A stretch of 64,000 bases of DNA from CAYLLD01 sp964425135. Lineage in GTDB: Bacteria > Pseudomonadota > Alphaproteobacteria > Rhodobacterales > Rhodobacteraceae. The position numbers and the translations under genes are program-made. Below, in pieces: positions 60,528 through 64,000 of the stretch. Below the pieces are notes generated by a model. The model was not told the origin of the DNA. It saw only the letters and a program-made list of their open reading frames with translations, and searched no databases. The stretch is taken from contig CAYRKW010000004.1 of the NCBI GenBank assembly GCA_964425135.1, positions 17,995 through 81,994 of the forward strand, in the 5' to 3' direction. How positions within the stretch are numbered: position 1 is the stretch's first letter; the number at the start of each line of letters is the position of its first letter.

Positions 60528-61391
60528 TTAATTGAAAAGTAGCGTCTGTGATCTTTCGTTGAACTGATCGCGCAATTGTGCCTGACGATTTTCGGAAATA
60601 GCGCCGTGAACAGCGAGGCTCGCCGTTGCCTGCATCCGGTTTTGCGCGCCTCTCTCAGCACTGCCGTCCCGATCACCCGCGTGCGTGAATGTGAATCCGA
60701 CATTCGAGACGACACAGGCTCCGTATTGATCGCGCAACTCATCGCAAAAGGAGCGTGCGTGGTTAAGCAATTTGCGGCGGTTCGTTTCAGTGTTCAGTGG
60801 ACGATTTTCGGGTGTATTGGAATTCACCAGATAAACGATGACGTTCTCCAATTCGGCCCCGTTTGTATCGGACGGCGTACCAAAGTCGTAGTTGGGCGCG
60901 TAGCCAAGCGTTGCTGAAATCCGATATTTCTTGCCCGGCCAATTATCACGTTCGTGCACATCAAGTTCTGTTTCGAGAACCACGCAGCGGTATCCAATCG
61001 TTGCGATAACATCATCGCAATATCGCATGGCATAGTTGGGTAGACGTGCCGCGACATAGAGATCGCGCATAACATGTTGCGGCGCAGGTTCGCCGTGTTT
61101 TAAAACGTCTTCAAAGTCTAAGAAATCCGTGATTTTGATTGTTCGTTTGAGATTGAGACCATCTGCGCTGAATGTTTGGCGCAGTGTCTTATTTTCGCTG
61201 AACCAGGCCAGCGGTGATGCTGGCATATTTGGTACTTCGATACTGTCTGACCTGCCTTCCAGATGGGCGTTGTTGCTGGCGGTAAACTGGCTTGACCAGA
61301 TCGACATCTTCGCGCCCCAAACATTTAAGGCGACGAAAGGCGAAGCAATGACGAGCAAAATCACGAGCTTTATGAGCGTCCAACCCTTCAT
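60528..61391 (-). CDS. Uncharacterised membrane-anchored protein
   Basis: The 287-residue protein starts with a hydrophobic anchor (MKGWTLIKLVILLVIASPFVAL) and has no further membrane segments, so it projects into the periplasm. Four Cys (RYCDDVIATIGYRCVV; ARSFCDELRDQYGACVV) form two CX(8-10)C-like pairs, suggesting disulphides. The regular ISATLGYAPNYDFGTP and VSNVGFTFTH stretches look beta-rich. I recognise no family. It overlaps the upstream gene by 4 nt, so the two form an operon. Confidence 0.75.
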   Translation of the reverse strand: MKGWTLIKLVILLVIASPFVALNVWGAKMSIWSSQFTASNNAHLEGRSDSIEVPNMPASPLAWFSENKTLRQTFSADGLNLKRTIKITDFLDFEDVLKHGEPAPQHVMRDLYVAARLPNYAMRYCDDVIATIGYRCVVLETELDVHERDNWPGKKYRISATLGYAPNYDFGTPSDTNGAELENVIVYLVNSNTPENRPLNTETNRRKLLNHARSFCDELRDQYGACVVSNVGFTFTHAGDRDGSAERGAQNRMQATASLAVHGAISENRQAQLRDQFNERSQTLLFN

Positions 61392-62737
61392 TGAGAAACT
61401 TCCATTGGTTGAGGGGCGAGAAGGGCGAGCTCGCCGCCTGCCGCATCAATCAAAAGGTCGCGGTGGAGTTCAAAATTGCGTTGTGCCAGTGTTTCCGGGG
61501 TGCCCTTCAGAATGTAGTCGGTTTGCGTGATCAAAACTTCGCGGTTGTTCAAGCTGCGATAGGCCAGACGTTCGGTCGGGATCGGACCAACAATCACATG
61601 GTCCAGCCCCTCCGCCGCAACAAGGTTGCTTTGTGTCGGGACACCAAAGCTCTCTTCGTACCACCGACTGTAGTGTGTATAACCTTCACGAAATGTGGAT
61701 ATCATGTTGACGTGGAGTTGGTTGTCGTTTTGAGCCTTTTGAAATGCAATCCAATTCGTTTGAGGTGATCGCCACGGATATACCGGGCAGGGGTCTTTGG
61801 CCGGATTATCGCCTTGGAAACTGTATTTGCGGTAATTGATCGCTTCGTATCCGACGCCTGCGGCGGGTTTCACCAGGCCGGTGGTGCGACCGGCGATAAT
61901 TGCGATGTGTGCGATTTCCACGCCTGGTGCTGACTGTACGTTCCAAATAATGCCAGATTTTGCGCCTTGGAGAACGAGATAAACCGGCGCACGGGTGTCG
62001 GTGACAAATACATCGACGGTACGCAGTGTTCCGTCAACGCGGTTTAGTTCAAAGTCGCTGTTTGGGTGTTTTGTGAAGGCTGCGACCGACCCTTTGATAA
62101 CACTCGCAAGTTCCGCCTTTGATATGGCCTGTACTGCGCTCGGCGCTGAGGCGGTGTTGATATTTACCGAATGAATAATGTCAGTTGGGCGCGGTCGTTT
62201 GAAGGTGCAATTGGTGTTGGTCTTGAAAGATGAGACGCTCAGCGGGATCGCGGAGCTTGGCTGACCTATAAACCCAGAGGTGAAATCCTGAATTTCTAAC
62301 TCTTCACCGGACGACGCCAAAACGAGCGGGCTGCGTAAGATCATGCCTGTATCGGTTTCTTCGCGAATACGCTCAGGCCGCTGCTTGTTTGTGACGAGAC
62401 CAAAAAGCTCGGTGTTTTCGATCGATCTGATATCAACCGTTCGGTTTCGCTCTTGTAGTTCCTCGGGAACAAATTCCGCGATATCGACGGATATATCCTG
62501 CCACTGAAATTTTTCTGGCATGCGTTTTTGTAAAACGACGACGCCTGATGTCAGGATCATCAGGAGTGTAAAAATAACATATATCGCGCGTTTTTGTGGA
62601 GAGGCATGCGATCCGCCGCCCCTTTTGACTGTTTTAGACTTTCGTTCTTCATCGAATGCATCGCGTTCGACGCGCGCACGCTCTTCAATCCGATTAATCC
62701 GGTCCTGGAAGCTTTGGAGGTTGCTGTTTTCGGTCAT
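61388..62737 (-). CDS. Uncharacterised bitopic membrane protein with N-terminal coiled coil
   Basis: The 449-residue protein has a cytoplasmic charged helix (LQSFQDRINRIEERARVERDAFDEERKS, coiled-coil-like) in residues 8-40, one membrane helix (IYVIFTLLMILTSGVVVLQ, about 53-71), and a periplasmic domain of about 370 residues. That domain is beta-rich, with AELASVIKGSVAAFT, VEIAHIAIIAGRT and a C-terminal LRDLLIDAAGGELALL-like end. No known family is recognised. It is co-transcribed with the anchored protein at 60528. Confidence 0.75.
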   Translation of the reverse strand: MTENSNLQSFQDRINRIEERARVERDAFDEERKSKTVKRGGGSHASPQKRAIYVIFTLLMILTSGVVVLQKRMPEKFQWQDISVDIAEFVPEELQERNRTVDIRSIENTELFGLVTNKQRPERIREETDTGMILRSPLVLASSGEELEIQDFTSGFIGQPSSAIPLSVSSFKTNTNCTFKRPRPTDIIHSVNINTASAPSAVQAISKAELASVIKGSVAAFTKHPNSDFELNRVDGTLRTVDVFVTDTRAPVYLVLQGAKSGIIWNVQSAPGVEIAHIAIIAGRTTGLVKPAAGVGYEAINYRKYSFQGDNPAKDPCPVYPWRSPQTNWIAFQKAQNDNQLHVNMISTFREGYTHYSRWYEESFGVPTQSNLVAAEGLDHVIVGPIPTERLAYRSLNNREVLITQTDYILKGTPETLAQRNFELHRDLLIDAAGGELALLAPQPMEVSQ

Positions 62738-62985
62738 TCAGGCTGCGTTGTCGCTTGTGATGGCCGATAGTTATGCGCCCAATTTGGCGAAAAAGTGATG
62801 TCGAACATAAAATTTGTGCGACTTGTGCGAGCCAATTCGGCGTTGGCGTCATCCTGACGATTTACATTTGTGCATTGTACATACCCGGTCAATTTTACGA
62901 TATATTTGGTAGTGGGTCACTTTGAAATCTGACCCCGCAAAACAAAGAATTGCAACCTAAGCGGTATGCCCCCATATTATATACC

Positions 62986-63216
62986 ATGACAGACAAGCCC
63001 AAAAGACCCAGAGACGCTAACCAGTTGGCGAAGTTCATAGTGGACGAGGCGACCGGTGAAAATCCGGAGTACAAGCCAGATACGTCTGGGCAGCGGAAGG
63101 GTGGCCTTAAGGGCGGCGTCTCTCGAGGCAAGGTGCTCAGTGACGGTCGCAAGCAACAAATTGCTAAGAAGGCGGCAAACGCCCGTTGGGAGCCGGATAA
63201 AATCAAAGGGGAATAA
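62986..63216 (+). CDS. Small basic RNA/DNA-binding-like protein
   Basis: From the ATG at 62986 this is a 76-residue protein: MTDKPKRPRDANQLAKFIVD, EATGENPEYKPD, then RKGGLKGGVSRGKVLSDGRKQQIAKKAANARW. This Lys/Gly-rich pattern is widespread in bacteria and often sits next to mobile or accessory genes; its function is unknown. Its end overlaps the convergent ATPase gene by 14 nt. Confidence 0.75.
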   Translation: MTDKPKRPRDANQLAKFIVDEATGENPEYKPDTSGQRKGGLKGGVSRGKVLSDGRKQQIAKKAANARWEPDKIKGE

Positions 63217-64000
63217 GCCCTTTTTTAACGCCAACCATAATCGCTAACGGCTGAAGTAACGGGTTTGCGAACCTGTATTGATACCTTTTGGGAATACCAG
63301 ATTTGACGAGAGTTGGGCCTCGCTCGTCGCCACATAAATTTGCAAGGTTTGTTGAGAAGTTTGGTATTTCCATTTGCTTGCCTCTGATCTTTGAGTACGG
63401 ATCTCTGACACTCCCGGCGTAAAACCATCCCAACTCATTACTTTCGGCAAGTGCGCACGCGATCAAGACCTCCTCGTACTTGCTATCAGTCCGGGAGCTA
63501 TTGATGGCCCTGTAGTAATCTTGGCGAGTTCTTTGATCGGCCTTTTCAACGGCCTTTGAAAGCGCAAATTTTAGGTCATCTTCAGATACGGTCGTTGATC
63601 GTCTGTCAATTGCGCTGCGGAGGCAAAGCTGACTCATAAGGTGCACGTAACCGGGTAGTCCCTGTGATAATTTAACGATCTTGTCTGATACGCCCTCCGC
63701 AAGCAGTATTCCTATTCGAGGGAAGCGTTCGCTCATAATCGCGGTGAGTTCATCGTGCTGCATTCTCGGCATCTTAACTTGCGAGCAGCACCTAGAAACC
63801 GATGCGTGACTATCGAATAGGTCGTTAAGTGTTTCGCCAACGCCCACTATTACCACCGTTGCGTTTACGGGGTTATTAGAAAAGTGCTTCATAAGGTCTG
63901 CCATCAAAAACACGGCATCTTTATCCCGAATGCGGTCAAACTCGTCAAAAATGTAAATGGTCTGCCCGTCGGTTAAGTTATCGACAATGGCGTTATAGAC
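63203..64000 (-). CDS. AAA family ATPase, 5' partial
   Basis: The frame is open to the window edge, giving 265 C-terminal residues. It includes Walker B TIYIFDEFDRIRDKDAVFL, a sensor 1-like NATVVIVGVGETLNDLF, a sensor 2/lid helix (LSQGLPGYVHLMSQLCLR) and a winged-helix-like end (KYEEVLIACALAES...). The Walker A part lies outside. It resembles ORC/Cdc6-like or nSTAND bacterial ATPases of accessory loci. The partner genes are beyond the window. Confidence 0.85.
   Translation of the reverse strand, partial: VYNAIVDNLTDGQTIYIFDEFDRIRDKDAVFLMADLMKHFSNNPVNATVVIVGVGETLNDLFDSHASVSRCCSQVKMPRMQHDELTAIMSERFPRIGILLAEGVSDKIVKLSQGLPGYVHLMSQLCLRSAIDRRSTTVSEDDLKFALSKAVEKADQRTRQDYYRAINSSRTDSKYEEVLIACALAESNELGWFYAGSVRDPYSKIRGKQMEIPNFSTNLANLCGDERGPTLVKSGIPKRYQYRFANPLLQPLAIMVGVKKGLIPL

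Overview
The window looks like chromosome of a Roseobacter-type alphaproteobacterium (Rhodobacterales). Pointers are a ChpT-type phosphotransferase of the CckA-ChpT-CtrA relay, an OlsB/OlsA ornithine-lipid pair, a VPLPA-type C-terminal sorting signal, Entner-Doudoroff sugar catabolism, a class II DAHP synthase and an extended L9/S18/S6 cluster. It is a scaffold with three 100-N gaps. Two of them (8350 and 42604) are flanked by exact 55-nt duplications, so they are overlapping contig ends and not missing DNA. The third (56688) has no duplicated flank and hides real sequence.

Layout. 0-7.6 kb: the end of a giant Calx-beta/cadherin-like surface protein, two exported proteins and a membrane protein. 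7.7-9.2 kb: tRNA-Leu(CAA), a small exported protein broken only by the gap artefact, and a GST. 9.4-14.6 kb: a complete Dpp/Opp-type ABC importer operon. 14.7-21.7 kb: an aminotransferase, then zwf-edd-PNPOx-eda-hydrolase, an Entner-Doudoroff operon. 21.8-31.6 kb: a PQQ-type sugar dehydrogenase, a GlxA/AraC regulator, DAHP synthase, serB, a PAS protein, yicC-gmk, a two-domain methyltransferase and a HupE-like membrane protein.

31.6-42.5 kb is the most unusual part: a compact five-gene nonribosomal peptide operon with overlapping or nearly touching genes. A free-standing adenylation enzyme, a free-standing carrier protein and an acyl-CoA-dehydrogenase-like enzyme match the PltF/PltL/PltE trio that makes pyrrole-2-carboxyl thioester from proline. 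Between them lie two NRPSs. The first is C-A-PCP, and its adenylation domain is interrupted between motifs A8 and A9 by about 330 residues carrying Cys pairs and a PP-loop ATPase motif (SGGKDS), as in sugar amidotransferases, QueC and tRNA-thiolation enzymes. The second is C-A-PCP-TE. I infer a small pyrrole-capped dipeptide whose first amino acid, Asn-like by my reading of the binding pocket, may be converted on the assembly line to an amide, amidine, nitrile or thioamide. A 23-bp perfect inverted repeat closes the operon.

42.7-60.4 kb is mostly housekeeping: chpT, a DUF3553 gene, olsBA, a LysR regulator, a ThiE-like gene, eno, folB-acetyltransferase-folP, an EamA exporter with a MocR regulator, serC-serA with a candidate serC leader RNA, a phosphotransferase, rplI-rpsR-rpsF and fabD-fabG. 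acpP, the usual neighbour of fabG, does not follow. From 60.5 kb to the end come two uncharacterised membrane-anchored proteins, a small basic protein and the C-terminal part of an AAA ATPase, which looks like accessory DNA.
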